From Lentilactobacillus otakiensis DSM 19908 = JCM 15040 (GTDB lineage Bacteria; Bacillota; Bacilli; Lactobacillales; Lactobacillaceae), in NCBI RefSeq assembly GCF_001434145.1, contig NZ_AZED01000008.1, forward strand, positions 1 to 64,000: a stretch of 64,000 nucleotides of DNA, given 5' to 3'. Every line of letters begins with the position of its first letter. Position 1 is the first letter of the stretch. Both the position numbers and the translations under genes were made by a program. Shown here piece by piece: positions 35,467 to 43,299 of the stretch. The notes below the pieces were generated by a model, which made no database searches, was not told the origin of the DNA, and saw nothing but the letters and a program-made list of their open reading frames with translations.

Positions 35467-36654
35467 CTAAGCGGCGTTTTTGGCTGACAACCGTTTCCGG
35501 ATGGCTCTGTTGAGCACAAACAAGAATCCGAGCGAGAGGACCGCAAAGGCGACCGACCCAATACTGATGTGATTCAATCCAACGATTCCAACCAAGCTCG
35601 AAGCCGTCGCGGATCCCAGTGAAATCCCGAAGTTAAAGAAAATCGAACTGAGGGATGATGCGAAGACCAGTGACTGTGGATAATCTTTTTCGGCAATGTT
35701 GAGGAAATGAATCTGCATGGGTGAGTTGATGATCGTGACAATTAATGTCAGGACCATCATGATCGCCAGCCCTGCGATTTTACTATGGAGCGCAAAAGGA
35801 AAGACAGCCAACAGGGCAATATCAGCCACGTAAAAGATTGGCATTTTTTGCAAACTATTTGGTTTTTCCGCCATCATGCCCGAAAGTCGATTGCTAATGA
35901 TACTCATGATCCCAATGATGAACAGCAGCCAGTTCAAGCTTTGAGTGCTGAATCCCATTGAGGTTGTGAGCAGTGGTCGGATATAAGTATAGTAGCCGTA
36001 CATGGTGGCGGCGGTGAATAACACCAGGAAGACACCATAGTAGATCCGAGGGTCCAGCAAAATGGTTAGTTGGTTCTTAATCGTACTCTTGGTTTGTTTG
36101 ACTTTCTTTGGCAGAATTTGTGCTAATAATAGGAAGGTAAAAATACTAATGATCGAAATCCCCCAAAAAGTGTAGCGCCAGCCAAAGCTCGTGCTGACTG
36201 CAACTCCAATTGGTACACCAAAGACCGAAGCGATACTGAAACCGGCAAAAATCCATGACACCAGTGATGCCCGTTTATCCCGTGGGGCGATCGTGCTGGC
36301 GAAAGTCATGATCAATGAAATGATCGAGCCGGCCGTCGTGGCAGTAATAATTCGAGACGCCATCATGGTGAGGTAACCCACCGAAATTGCACTCAGTGTA
36401 TTGCCGATTAAAAAGACAATCATCAGAGTAAGCAAGGTCTTGTATCGACTATACCGACTAGTCAGAATCGTCACAAAGGGTGTGCTGACGGCGTAAACCA
36501 TCGCAAAGATCGTCACCAGATAACCCATAGTTGAGATGGGGGTGTGGAACTGCGATGAGAGGTCTGGCAGAATCCCGACCACAATAAACTCATTACATCC
36601 CAACATAAAGGCGACGAGAATGAAAACTAACGATTGAATCTTATACTTTGTCAC
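35467..36654 (-). CDS. MFS efflux transporter (DHA1, AraJ/PbuE-like)
   Basis: A 395-residue major facilitator with twelve predicted helices. It has the start helix VFILVAFMLGCNEFIVVGIL, the motif FVTILTSRYSRYKTLL after helix 2 and the PRDKRASLVSW loop. Members export sugars, nucleosides or drugs, and the substrate cannot be read from sequence. The ATG at 36654 is preceded by GGAGGGC. Upstream lie a parS-like site and a small hairpin-rich region. Confidence 0.85.
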   Translation of the reverse strand: MTKYKIQSLVFILVAFMLGCNEFIVVGILPDLSSQFHTPISTMGYLVTIFAMVYAVSTPFVTILTSRYSRYKTLLTLMIVFLIGNTLSAISVGYLTMMASRIITATTAGSIISLIMTFASTIAPRDKRASLVSWIFAGFSIASVFGVPIGVAVSTSFGWRYTFWGISIISIFTFLLLAQILPKKVKQTKSTIKNQLTILLDPRIYYGVFLVLFTAATMYGYYTYIRPLLTTSMGFSTQSLNWLLFIIGIMSIISNRLSGMMAEKPNSLQKMPIFYVADIALLAVFPFALHSKIAGLAIMMVLTLIVTIINSPMQIHFLNIAEKDYPQSLVFASSLSSIFFNFGISLGSATASSLVGIVGLNHISIGSVAFAVLSLGFLFVLNRAIRKRLSAKNAA

Positions 36655-36678
36655 TTGTAAGCCCTCCAGACGGCAAAT

Positions 36679-36694
36679 TGTTTCATGTGAAACT
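36679..36694. promoter_or_regulatory. parS-like ParB/Spo0J site 5 (one mismatch)
   Basis: TGTTTCATGTGAAACT differs only in the last base from copies 3, 4 and 6. It lies upstream of the MFS gene. Confidence 0.7.
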
Positions 36695-36744
36695 TCCTAT
36701 CAAATCATAGCACATGAAGGGCATAGATAGTGAAGTTACATCGT

Positions 36745-36876
36745 GATTGTGCCTGCTGTCAAGAAGTCAGTGAACTTCTCAGTAAAGACGAGAAGGCTCC
36801 TAAGGGCGCGGTTGCCGTTAACTAAACTAAATATCAGTAAAAATTAACGCCCGATCGTTTTTGATCGGGCGTTTTT
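36745..36876 (+). ncRNA. Orphan switch-like RNA ending in a strong terminator
   Basis: Within the gene-free stretch 36655-36981, AGAAGT/ACTTCT and CTTCTC/GAGAAG (36763-36796) are mutually exclusive hairpins. GGGC(...)GTTAA (from about 36803) can pair with TTAACGCCC (36844-36852), which is also the 5' arm of the terminator AACGCCCGATC / TGATCGGGCGTTTTT (36846-36876). The antiterminator has a T-box-like bulge, but no Stem I or true T-box sequence is found and no plus-strand gene follows nearby. It may be a small RNA or a decayed leader. Confidence 0.4.
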
Positions 36877-36981
36877 GGATGGAGATTGAAATATTGAATT
36901 ATATAAAATATTTACACTTGAGTTTAGTAGGAACGTTGTTAAGTAGTTAGTTGTCTCTGTGATTATTATGTGTATGAATGC

Positions 36982-37446
36982 CTAGTGAACAATTGCGGTC
37001 ACTTTAGAAACACGGGTCGCCGTATAACGTTGGTAGTAGTACGGTTGATGCTTGGGTTCGCTATTATCATCGGTCTTTGTATAGCCAATCTTTATCTTAC
37101 TCCAATTTTTATTAGGTGTAATAAAGATCCATACGGCAGTAGATAAATCGTCATCGTCTGCACCATTGAGTAGGTATGTTCCGTACACATGAGATGACAG
37201 CATCCATTTGCATCTAAGGGTACCATTGACTGTATTCTTTATCACAAAGCCATCCTTAGTGGCATAAAAGTACATGTGTGTTTTTGTAGCGTTAGTTCCT
37301 CGAGAAACAGTCGCCGACCAGTATTTACCCTGAATTGGCGCTGGAATGCCATCATGGGTTTCGCTAGCATTTGCGGTTGAGCTGAAGGTAACTGCAACAA
37401 ATAGTATTCCTAAAAGTGATATGATCCATTTCGTAAAATTGTTCAA
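36982..37446 (-). CDS. Small secreted protein of unknown function
   Basis: A 154-residue protein with a signal peptide (MNNFTKWIISLLGILFVAV, likely cut after ANA near residue 27). The mature part is short, rich in Lys, Thr, Tyr and Trp, with probable beta strands (MYFYATKDGFVIKN, TAVWIFITPNKNWSKIKIGY). I chose TTG at 37446 because AGGGGGA lies seven to nine bases upstream and the signal peptide begins there. No family is recognised. It is the first of a run of secreted-protein genes. Confidence 0.7.
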   Translation of the reverse strand: MNNFTKWIISLLGILFVAVTFSSTANASETHDGIPAPIQGKYWSATVSRGTNATKTHMYFYATKDGFVIKNTVNGTLRCKWMLSSHVYGTYLLNGADDDDLSTAVWIFITPNKNWSKIKIGYTKTDDNSEPKHQPYYYQRYTATRVSKVTAIVH

Positions 37447-37728
37447 AATGATTTCCCCCTGTTGACTAATTGATTCCCCAAATTTTGGATTAGTTCTGTT
37501 AGTGTAACTTGTCAATTAGTTTTTGAGAAAATAATTGTGAAAAAAATTCCTCAAATATTTTTCTTCTTGAGTTGATTCTCCGCATATATGGAAGGAAAAA
37601 GCAAAGCTTATTCCAACATACCGTTATGTATTGAACAAAGTATTATAATGTTTTTGTAAAGTGCTATAACCAGAAATGGGTACAATAAATGTAACCCGAG
37701 AGCAAATTATATTTTGGGGGAATGGATG

Positions 37729-38481
37729 ATGAAAATGAATCACATAGTTCGGGAATTGTTGGTAACGCTTTCGGTAGCTGGAATACTATTAGGGGGATCC
37801 GTTGGGGTTCATGCGGCCGATGTCAACACAAGCAATCAACCGCTTGCTCAAAATTCGACTACATCACCTGCAGTGAACCAATCTGCAGACGTTAATTCTT
37901 CGTCACAGTCGGCAGGTATTAACCAAACATCTAATAACAATTCGACTGTGCCAACTGTAAAGAAAGACGTAAGTCTCGAGAGTGATGTGGGGACATCAGC
38001 CCAAACGCCCAAAGAGAAGAAGAGCGTTTCTCGATCAACAGAATATAAAGAAACCACGACCAACTATAAGGTTAAGAAGAATAAGCATGGCAAGAAAACT
38101 GTTAAGCAGCAAGTAATTCGAAAACAGGTCGCTAAGAATACCAAGAAGGCTAAGCAGCCGAAGCCAGTTAGTGACAATTCAACTACCACTCCGAAGACTG
38201 CCCCAACTAGTCCAGCGACAAGTAATGATGCTGCCGAACAGACTAATACGCAAAGTACTCAGACACAACCGACAATTACTCCGGCCGAAGCACAAGCTAA
38301 CCAGGATGCTCAAAATGCCAACATTCAGCTGCAGCCACAGTTAACGGAATCTCAAATTTCTGCTAATCAGGGCCAAGCAGTTTATGACATTACCGGAGCC
38401 TTCTCGAATGTAGTGGGTCAGGGAACGGCAATTGTTAATTCAATCTGCGAAGTCATTTCGACCATCAGAAACTTGCTTTAA
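37729..38481 (+). CDS. Secreted low-complexity protein
   Basis: A 250-residue protein with a signal peptide (start MKMNHIVRELLVTLSVAG, cut near VHA about residue 29). A long Asn/Ser/Thr/Gln-rich region with a Lys-rich middle (KVKKNKHGKKTVKQQ) follows, then a more hydrophobic C-terminal helix ending SICEVISTIRNLL. There is no LPXTG anchor. The ribosome-binding site is TTGGGGGA; either of two adjacent ATGs (37726, 37729) fits. The next secreted gene starts 22 bases downstream, suggesting an operon. Function unknown. Confidence 0.68.
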   Translation: MKMNHIVRELLVTLSVAGILLGGSVGVHAADVNTSNQPLAQNSTTSPAVNQSADVNSSSQSAGINQTSNNNSTVPTVKKDVSLESDVGTSAQTPKEKKSVSRSTEYKETTTNYKVKKNKHGKKTVKQQVIRKQVAKNTKKAKQPKPVSDNSTTTPKTAPTSPATSNDAAEQTNTQSTQTQPTITPAEAQANQDAQNANIQLQPQLTESQISANQGQAVYDITGAFSNVVGQGTAIVNSICEVISTIRNLL

Positions 38482-38503
38482 ATTGATTTAGAGGGGGATA
38501 ATA

Positions 38504-39478
38504 ATGGTGAAGCCGAACAGGTATTTGTTTAGAGCTTTTAGTTTAGTGGGTATTTCGTTACTGTCATTGTTGTTGGTCAGCACCACAGGTGCGTCAGCCC
38601 ATGACTTGAGTCAGTATACTCCGGTTACGACTGACCAAAACCAGAATAACAACAGTGACAATAACAATAACGATAATAATAACAACGATAACAATAATAA
38701 TGGTGGAGGCGGCTATATTCCGGGAGGAATTCCTGGAGGTGGAAGCAGTAATAATAACAATGGTGGTGGAATCTCTGCTGGTGGTGCAACTGCGGGGGCA
38801 ACATCGGGTGCGAATGCATCAAGCGGGATAGAATCTGGAAGCAATCAAACAAATGGTTCAAATGAGCAAAAGCAACCAGTAACCAACACCGATTCTCAAG
38901 GCGGTGATACCTCTACAAGCAGCATGCAAAGTTCTCAAGGAGACCTGCCATCGAATCAAAGCAACAACACTGGGAATGATGCCATACGCTCTGCTAAATC
39001 CAATCCTAAAAACAAGTCTAGGTCAGAGAGTATGGGCGCATATCAACAAGTCAATGGAAGAAACCGGTCTTCAAGTAAGTCAGACAATGATTTTGTTGTT
39101 GACAACCCCAATCCATTTCCAGAGCCATCTCATACTTGGAAGAAGTGGTATAGTCAGAGAGGACAGACAACATCAAAGACCACAAAAGATTATGAAGTAT
39201 ACGCAGCTGGTATGCTTGGTGACTATGGTCCTAAACCGGGTAAAAAAGTACAAATGATTAAGGTGACTTTAAGCAGGAGAGGGCGGTCTAAGAAGTCACT
39301 GCTTGTTAGGGAAATCCAAAAGGTAAATAAGAAAAAGATATTGTATTATACGGTGACACATTATTTGGATTATGATTCGGCTGATAGATATGAGCTATCC
39401 AAAATTAAGTATTATTTGGATATACATCATAAACACTATGTTGGACTTTCTAAAGTGATTGAAACGCGCAGATTATAA
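38504..39478 (+). CDS. Secreted Asn/Gly-rich protein with basic C-terminal domain
   Basis: A 324-residue protein: signal peptide (FRAFSLVGISLLSLLLVS, cut near ASA about 32), an Asn/Asp run (about 45-66), Gly-rich and Ser/Gln-rich linkers to about 190, and a compact basic C-terminal domain (about 205-324) with many Tyr, Lys and Arg. GAGGGGGA precedes the ATG. It is placed between the low-complexity gene and the triplet of small basic proteins, probably in one transcript. Function unknown. Confidence 0.68.
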   Translation: MVKPNRYLFRAFSLVGISLLSLLLVSTTGASAHDLSQYTPVTTDQNQNNNSDNNNNDNNNNDNNNNGGGGYIPGGIPGGGSSNNNNGGGISAGGATAGATSGANASSGIESGSNQTNGSNEQKQPVTNTDSQGGDTSTSSMQSSQGDLPSNQSNNTGNDAIRSAKSNPKNKSRSESMGAYQQVNGRNRSSSKSDNDFVVDNPNPFPEPSHTWKKWYSQRGQTTSKTTKDYEVYAAGMLGDYGPKPGKKVQMIKVTLSRRGRSKKSLLVREIQKVNKKKILYYTVTHYLDYDSADRYELSKIKYYLDIHHKHYVGLSKVIETRRL

Positions 39479-39495
39479 GGAAATGAGGTAAAGTC

Positions 39496-39930
39496 ATGAC
39501 AAAAAGATTGAATCTATTTTTTCTCATCATTTCAGTTGTTGGACTTGGACTTTTAAGCCCAGTGCAGCATAAATCATTTGCCAGTTCAACTTGGAAACCA
39601 GCATATTCAGATATGCTTGGTAAGCCATATAAACACAAGGTTGTGAAGTATAGTCCCACTGGGTGGGGAAATTATGAAGGTGGCTACCGAAAGGAATACT
39701 TCAGTTCGGATAAGCACATTCAGTATAGGTATTTGTTGAAGTCTCGGACAATGGTTTATCGGTACAACAACCACGACAAGCTGCTGCAGTCAAAGTATAA
39801 TTACTTAAAGATTGTGATGCGACATGGCCACAAGACGCCTGAATATTCATACTATTACAAGCTTGGCCATCATAAGTGGGTTTATTCAGTGACATATAAA
39901 TATTGGCTACGAGGTCCGGTTAAGTATTAG
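39496..39930 (+). CDS. Small secreted basic protein, paralogue 1 of 3
   Basis: A 144-residue protein with a signal peptide (cut near SFA about 30) and a mature part of about 114 residues very rich in Tyr, Lys, His and Trp. It shares with the next two genes the patterns W..Y, YKYSP/KYN..NW..YE, a TKYNYRKL-like core (here SKYNYLKI), HGHKTPEYSYYYKLG and the exact end type PVKY. There is no Cys and no anchor. GAGGTAAAG precedes the ATG. Family unknown to me. Confidence 0.7.
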   Translation: MTKRLNLFFLIISVVGLGLLSPVQHKSFASSTWKPAYSDMLGKPYKHKVVKYSPTGWGNYEGGYRKEYFSSDKHIQYRYLLKSRTMVYRYNNHDKLLQSKYNYLKIVMRHGHKTPEYSYYYKLGHHKWVYSVTYKYWLRGPVKY

Positions 39931-40041
39931 GCAACTTCTTAGCCAAGCAATCATATTTATGAACACTGAGAGGAATCCGCAAAGTTTACAGACATGATTC
40001 TTCGTTGATAACGATCACGTGGTTAGTGTAAGGGGATAAAA

Positions 40042-40479
40042 ATGAAAAAAACATTCTATCGAACACTTTTATTAATCGGCACCGTCTTTGCTGGATTCTT
40101 AGCTTTTGCTAGCCTTCATCCACAAGCTGCCACATGGCATCAATATAGTCCCAAAATTATGGGATATGCAAAAAAGCAACGCATAATCAAATACAATGGA
40201 AGTAATTGGTGGAACTACGAAGAAATTTACTTGAAAAAGTATTTTAAAGATACCCAATCTACCAAGTATCAGTACAATCACAAATCCAGGAAAATGATTA
40301 TTCGATATGTTAACCCATCCAAATCTTTGGGAGTTAACACAAAATATAACTACCGGAAGCTGGTGTTTCATGGCAGCAAATCCCAACCGGTGATTCAATA
40401 CTATTACAAGCTTGGAAATCAGAAGTTTCAATTCTTGTATACAATCAAGTATTGGATGTTTCACCCAATTAAATATTAG
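40042..40479 (+). CDS. Small secreted basic protein, paralogue 2 of 3
   Basis: A 145-residue paralogue of the previous and following genes: signal peptide (TLLLIGTVFAGFLAF, cut near QAA about 30), then GYAKKQRIIKYNGSNWWNYE, TKYNYRKLVFHGSKSQP, YYYKLGNQKF and the end HPIKY. AAGGGGATA precedes the ATG. It is 111 bases after paralogue 1, with no clear terminator between them. Function unknown. Confidence 0.7.
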   Translation: MKKTFYRTLLLIGTVFAGFLAFASLHPQAATWHQYSPKIMGYAKKQRIIKYNGSNWWNYEEIYLKKYFKDTQSTKYQYNHKSRKMIIRYVNPSKSLGVNTKYNYRKLVFHGSKSQPVIQYYYKLGNQKFQFLYTIKYWMFHPIKY

Positions 40480-40519
40480 ATGATGGATGGAAGCTTACAT
40501 CGGTAATGAGGTGAATTAT

Positions 40520-40951
40520 ATGAAACGTACGTTTATTCTGAAGCTGTTGTTGCCACTTTCTTTTCTTGCATTTGTATTATTAACGCCTATAGAAGCTTCC
40601 GCCAACACTAACTGGAAGCATCTTGATATGAATTCTCTTGGATATGCCTCTAAGCAAAAGGTACTCAAGTACAATTCTGTGAACTGGGGTGAGTTTGAGG
40701 GCGATCGCCAGGACTTATTCAAAGATACCAAGCATGTAGAGTACAAGTACACGAAGCACTCAAGAACCATGGTGATGCGCTATAAGAATCCACAACGTTA
40801 CTATTTGAAAACAAAGTATAATTACCGGAAACTGATTTTTCGACATGGGCACCAAACACCCATTATCACATACTACATGAAGGTTGGTCATGATAAGTGG
40901 AAGTTTGTGAACACGATTCAATTTTGGATGAAGAAGCCAATTAAATATTAG
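40520..40951 (+). CDS. Small secreted basic protein, paralogue 3 of 3
   Basis: A 143-residue paralogue: signal peptide (ILKLLLPLSFLAFVLL, cut near ASA about 28), GYASKQKVLKYNSVNWGEFE, TKYNYRKLIFRHGHQTP, YYMKVGHDKW and the end KPIKY. I chose the ATG at 40520 because GAGGTGA is six bases upstream; a reading from 40487 would add a non-signal extension. It is 40 bases after paralogue 2. The conserved C-terminal -P(I/V)KY suggests the end is functionally important. Confidence 0.7.
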   Translation: MKRTFILKLLLPLSFLAFVLLTPIEASANTNWKHLDMNSLGYASKQKVLKYNSVNWGEFEGDRQDLFKDTKHVEYKYTKHSRTMVMRYKNPQRYYLKTKYNYRKLIFRHGHQTPIITYYMKVGHDKWKFVNTIQFWMKKPIKY

Positions 40952-40960
40952 CTACAATAG

Positions 40961-40990
40961 AAGCCTCAGAGTTTGCACTGGGGCTTTTGT
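40961..40990 (+). terminator. Terminator after the secreted triplet
   Basis: AAGCCTCAG / CTGGGGCTT with TTTTG closes the run of small secreted-protein genes. Confidence 0.7.
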
Positions 40991-41085
40991 CCTGGTTAAG
41001 TGTTGGCTTTATTTCGTTGAAGACTAATGGACCGTTGAACAACAGCATCAACTTAAAGACCGTGTCGTATTAGAAGGGATAGAGA

Positions 41086-41487
41086 ATGGCTAAGTTTATT
41101 ACTATGAAGTTTCATGGAATCAGCATGTTAGTTTTATTATTAATTACCTTATATTTATGCTACATTTCTCTTCAAAATGGTATTAATATTTGGTTCGCTG
41201 CAGCTACTTATACTGATCAAACGACTTCATTGGTTGAAAAAATTACTTGGTTTTTCCGTTACTATGGTGTTGTTATTTCGCTTTTATGTATTGCAACCCT
41301 TTGGATTTTGAAGTTTAATGGAATTATTGTAACGATCGCCATGGTAATCTATCTCCTATTGTTAGCAAACATTGATGCGCCAGATGGCTTCTTTGACACG
41401 CCTTCCAGCTTCGTTGTTCCTTGTCTCGTCGTCTTGTTTGTCATTATAATGGCTATCTCAAACTTTTTGCGGCAAAATAGCTGCTGA
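41086..41487 (+). CDS. Small integral membrane protein
   Basis: A 133-residue protein with about four membrane segments (near 12-30, 58-75, 78-96 and 107-125) and short loops, ending in RQNSC. AAGGGATAG precedes the ATG. No family is recognised. It lies between the secreted triplet and the LexA/ArpU/helveticin locus. A role as immunity or secretion helper would be speculation. Confidence 0.65.
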   Translation: MAKFITMKFHGISMLVLLLITLYLCYISLQNGINIWFAAATYTDQTTSLVEKITWFFRYYGVVISLLCIATLWILKFNGIIVTIAMVIYLLLLANIDAPDGFFDTPSSFVVPCLVVLFVIIMAISNFLRQNSC

Positions 41488-41572
41488 AGGTTATTGATCC
41501 AACTTAATTTGAATATGATGCCGTTCGGCTAACATTTATGTTCTATCCACTTAGGTATCTTACAATCTTCAT

Positions 41573-41614
41573 GCAAAACGACTCAACACCTTATTAGATG
41601 TTGAGTCGTTTTGC
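41573..41614. terminator. Bidirectional terminator
   Basis: GCAAAACGACTCAACA / TGTTGAGTCGTTTTGC is a perfect 16-base-pair stem between the membrane protein gene and the convergent ArpU-like gene. Confidence 0.9.
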
Positions 41615-41617
41615 TGT

Positions 41618-41965
41618 CTATTGGAAACATAACAACTGCTCGGAGCTGATGTGCGCAAATATCAGGAGTGCCATGTTCTGATAGCGATAGCCGGTTCGCT
41701 CCGAGATAAAACCCATGTGGTACTTGTCTGCCAAATCAGTAAAGGTTTTGATCGAAGTCCAGCGGTTAATATAGCGATCCCTTAATAGATCGGCGAGTAA
41801 TGCTGTAGATTCATCAACTTGGCTCATCTTGTCTAACGCTTCAATTCTGATTTGGCATTCATGCTGTGCCCGGTCTGAGGAATTAGAAATGGCTTTGATT
41901 TTCCAATCCTTGTATTCGTTTAGGTAGGCCTTGGCATTTTGGATGGTGCAGGCGCGATTAATCAT
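41618..41965 (-). CDS. ArpU-family phage-type transcriptional regulator (orphan)
   Basis: A 115-residue protein resembling ArpU/RinA-type activators of late genes in Gram-positive phages. An N-terminal helical part (MINRACTIQNAKAYLNEYKDW) is followed by a sigma region 4-like segment (about 57-100, LLADLLRDRYINRW then SERTGYRYQNMAL). No other phage gene is nearby, so this is a domesticated or remnant regulator. The promoter has a perfect LexA box between -35 and -10. AAGGAGG lies somewhat far (14 bases) from the ATG. Confidence 0.7.
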   Translation of the reverse strand: MINRACTIQNAKAYLNEYKDWKIKAISNSSDRAQHECQIRIEALDKMSQVDESTALLADLLRDRYINRWTSIKTFTDLADKYHMGFISERTGYRYQNMALLIFAHISSEQLLCFQ

Positions 41966-42020
41966 GGTGATCTGGGTAACCTCCTTCCTTTAGATTTTTG
42001 GAAAAGGAATAAGTCATCTT

Positions 42021-42050
42021 TATTATACGAACGTATGTTCGACAAAGCAA
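42021..42050 (-). promoter_or_regulatory. LexA-controlled promoter of the ArpU-like gene
   Basis: On the minus strand TTGCTT, a 17-base spacer and TATAAT form a near-ideal sigma-A promoter. The spacer contains CGAACATACGTTCG (42028-42041), a perfect Gram-positive SOS box (GAAC-N4-GTTC). LexA bound there would block the polymerase, so the gene should be induced by DNA damage. Confidence 0.82.
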
Positions 42051-42070
42051 GAACAACTTTTGAGGTGGAT

Positions 42071-42130
42071 TGGCAGTAAGGTGGCAGTATATTGGCAGTT
42101 TTGCCCGGAATTTCTGGGTTACACTATGTT
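42071..42130 (+). promoter_or_regulatory. Triple direct repeat at the helveticin-like promoter
   Basis: TGGCAGT is repeated at 42071-42077, 42082-42088 and 42093-42099, exactly 11 bases apart, so on one face of the helix. A possible promoter (TTGCCC 42101-42106, then TATGTT 42125-42130) follows directly. Such an array just upstream of, or touching, the -35 box is typical for an activator that binds as a multimer. Confidence 0.6.
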
Positions 42131-42221
42131 TGTCAAATCGATTTGATGCATCATTCGCCGATTTAATGCCGGAGTTGAATTGGCTAACAAAAAATACATT
42201 TAAAGAAAGAAGATTTTAATT

Positions 42222-43175
42222 ATGACAGAAGCATCATTGGAATATCACATCACGGATAACGGTAATGGTATTTTGGAAAAGAAAGTTATTCAGAAGTTTT
42301 ACATTGGTAGTAAATATTTTTACGCACTACAGCTACAGGCTAGTAATAAAATGAACGTTGTTTTTTCAAGAGGCTTGTTGCCAACTGATGGTTCTAACAC
42401 AGTTATCATGACTGATAAAATGTTACTAACCAATTTTGGACATTCTCAGACTCTTGAATATTACAAGGACCCGATTGACGGTCAGGATTACTTTTGGGTT
42501 GCCATGAACAACAAAAACACCCCATCATCAGACGAATATTGGGCTACCCAAATTGGAAAGATTCAATTTGTCGCTAATACAACTTTGGATTATACTCAAG
42601 CGCCACGACTGACAAACTTAGTCGCAGCAAATGCTAAAGGAAAAGCGCCATTTTCTATTGCACGTGCTGACGGTGCTCTATCGTCAACGCCGACGGCTAA
42701 TCGAACAGATGGCGGTAAGCAACGACTAATGTTCATGACTAGTAACGCCACTGATGACAAGGGCAGTTATCAACTATCCGCATATAATGTGGATACAATT
42801 AATGCAAAGCTGCATGCATCTGCGTCTGGAACAGTCTCATGCGCTGATCTCACAAGTAATCTTGTTAGTGCTTACGTCCAAAAAGCAGGTTCTTTCGAGG
42901 TTCCAAATAAATCGTGGCAAGGCTTAGAATTTGCAGATGATAATTCTGTATATATTTCTGGTGGCCATACAGGAATGACGCCTAAAATTATGAAGGGTAA
43001 TTGGCAGTTTACCAAGCAGCAAACGGTTAGCTCATCTGATGTTGATGACATCAAAGACGTTGAAACTGAAGGAATTCAACTCAAAGGAAGTAAAATCTAC
43101 GTTGGCCTTGAATTTCACGGTAACTCTGATCCACATCGCGTCTATTCTATTAGTAAATCTGATTTTACCTTTTAG
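42222..43175 (+). CDS. Helveticin J-like class III bacteriolysin
   Basis: A 317-residue protein with clear similarity in pattern to helveticin J of L. helveticus: GSKYFYALQLQ (29-39), GHSQTLEYY (73-81), YWATQIGKIQF, APRLTNLVAANAKG and AYNVDTINAKL (about 187-197). Helveticin J is a large heat-labile bacteriocin active on related lactobacilli. Like helveticin J it has no recognisable signal peptide. No immunity or transporter gene of known type is adjacent. The repeat array upstream and the divergent SOS-controlled ArpU-like gene suggest regulated expression. Confidence 0.82.
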   Translation: MTEASLEYHITDNGNGILEKKVIQKFYIGSKYFYALQLQASNKMNVVFSRGLLPTDGSNTVIMTDKMLLTNFGHSQTLEYYKDPIDGQDYFWVAMNNKNTPSSDEYWATQIGKIQFVANTTLDYTQAPRLTNLVAANAKGKAPFSIARADGALSSTPTANRTDGGKQRLMFMTSNATDDKGSYQLSAYNVDTINAKLHASASGTVSCADLTSNLVSAYVQKAGSFEVPNKSWQGLEFADDNSVYISGGHTGMTPKIMKGNWQFTKQQTVSSSDVDDIKDVETEGIQLKGSKIYVGLEFHGNSDPHRVYSISKSDFTF

Positions 43176-43213
43176 TAAGTACAAGAGATCCCATGAGATA
43201 GGTTTCTAAAGTA

Positions 43214-43252
43214 AATCAGGCTCAGTCAAAAATTTTGACTGAGCCTGATTAT
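43214..43252. terminator. Bidirectional terminator
   Basis: An 18-base-pair perfect stem AATCAGGCTCAGTCAAAA / TTTTGACTGAGCCTGATT between the helveticin-like gene and the convergent secreted-protein gene. Confidence 0.92.
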
Positions 43253-43299
43253 TTGGTTCTTGAAAGAGCTTGGTTACTTGAATTCTTATGATTTAACAT

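Noticed and set aside
36745-36876. Naming this RNA a T-box or a specific riboswitch
   Set aside because: The bulged antiterminator is suggestive, but the T-box consensus and Stem I are missing, and I matched no known riboswitch class. It is reported only as switch-like.
38640-38760. Low-complexity AAT/GAT repeat tract as a non-coding element
   Set aside because: It encodes the Asn/Asp run of the secreted protein 38504-39478 in frame. The opposite-strand frame is a shadow.
41618-41965. A prophage in this region
   Set aside because: Only one ArpU-like gene is phage-type. There is no integrase, attachment repeat, structural or lysis gene nearby.
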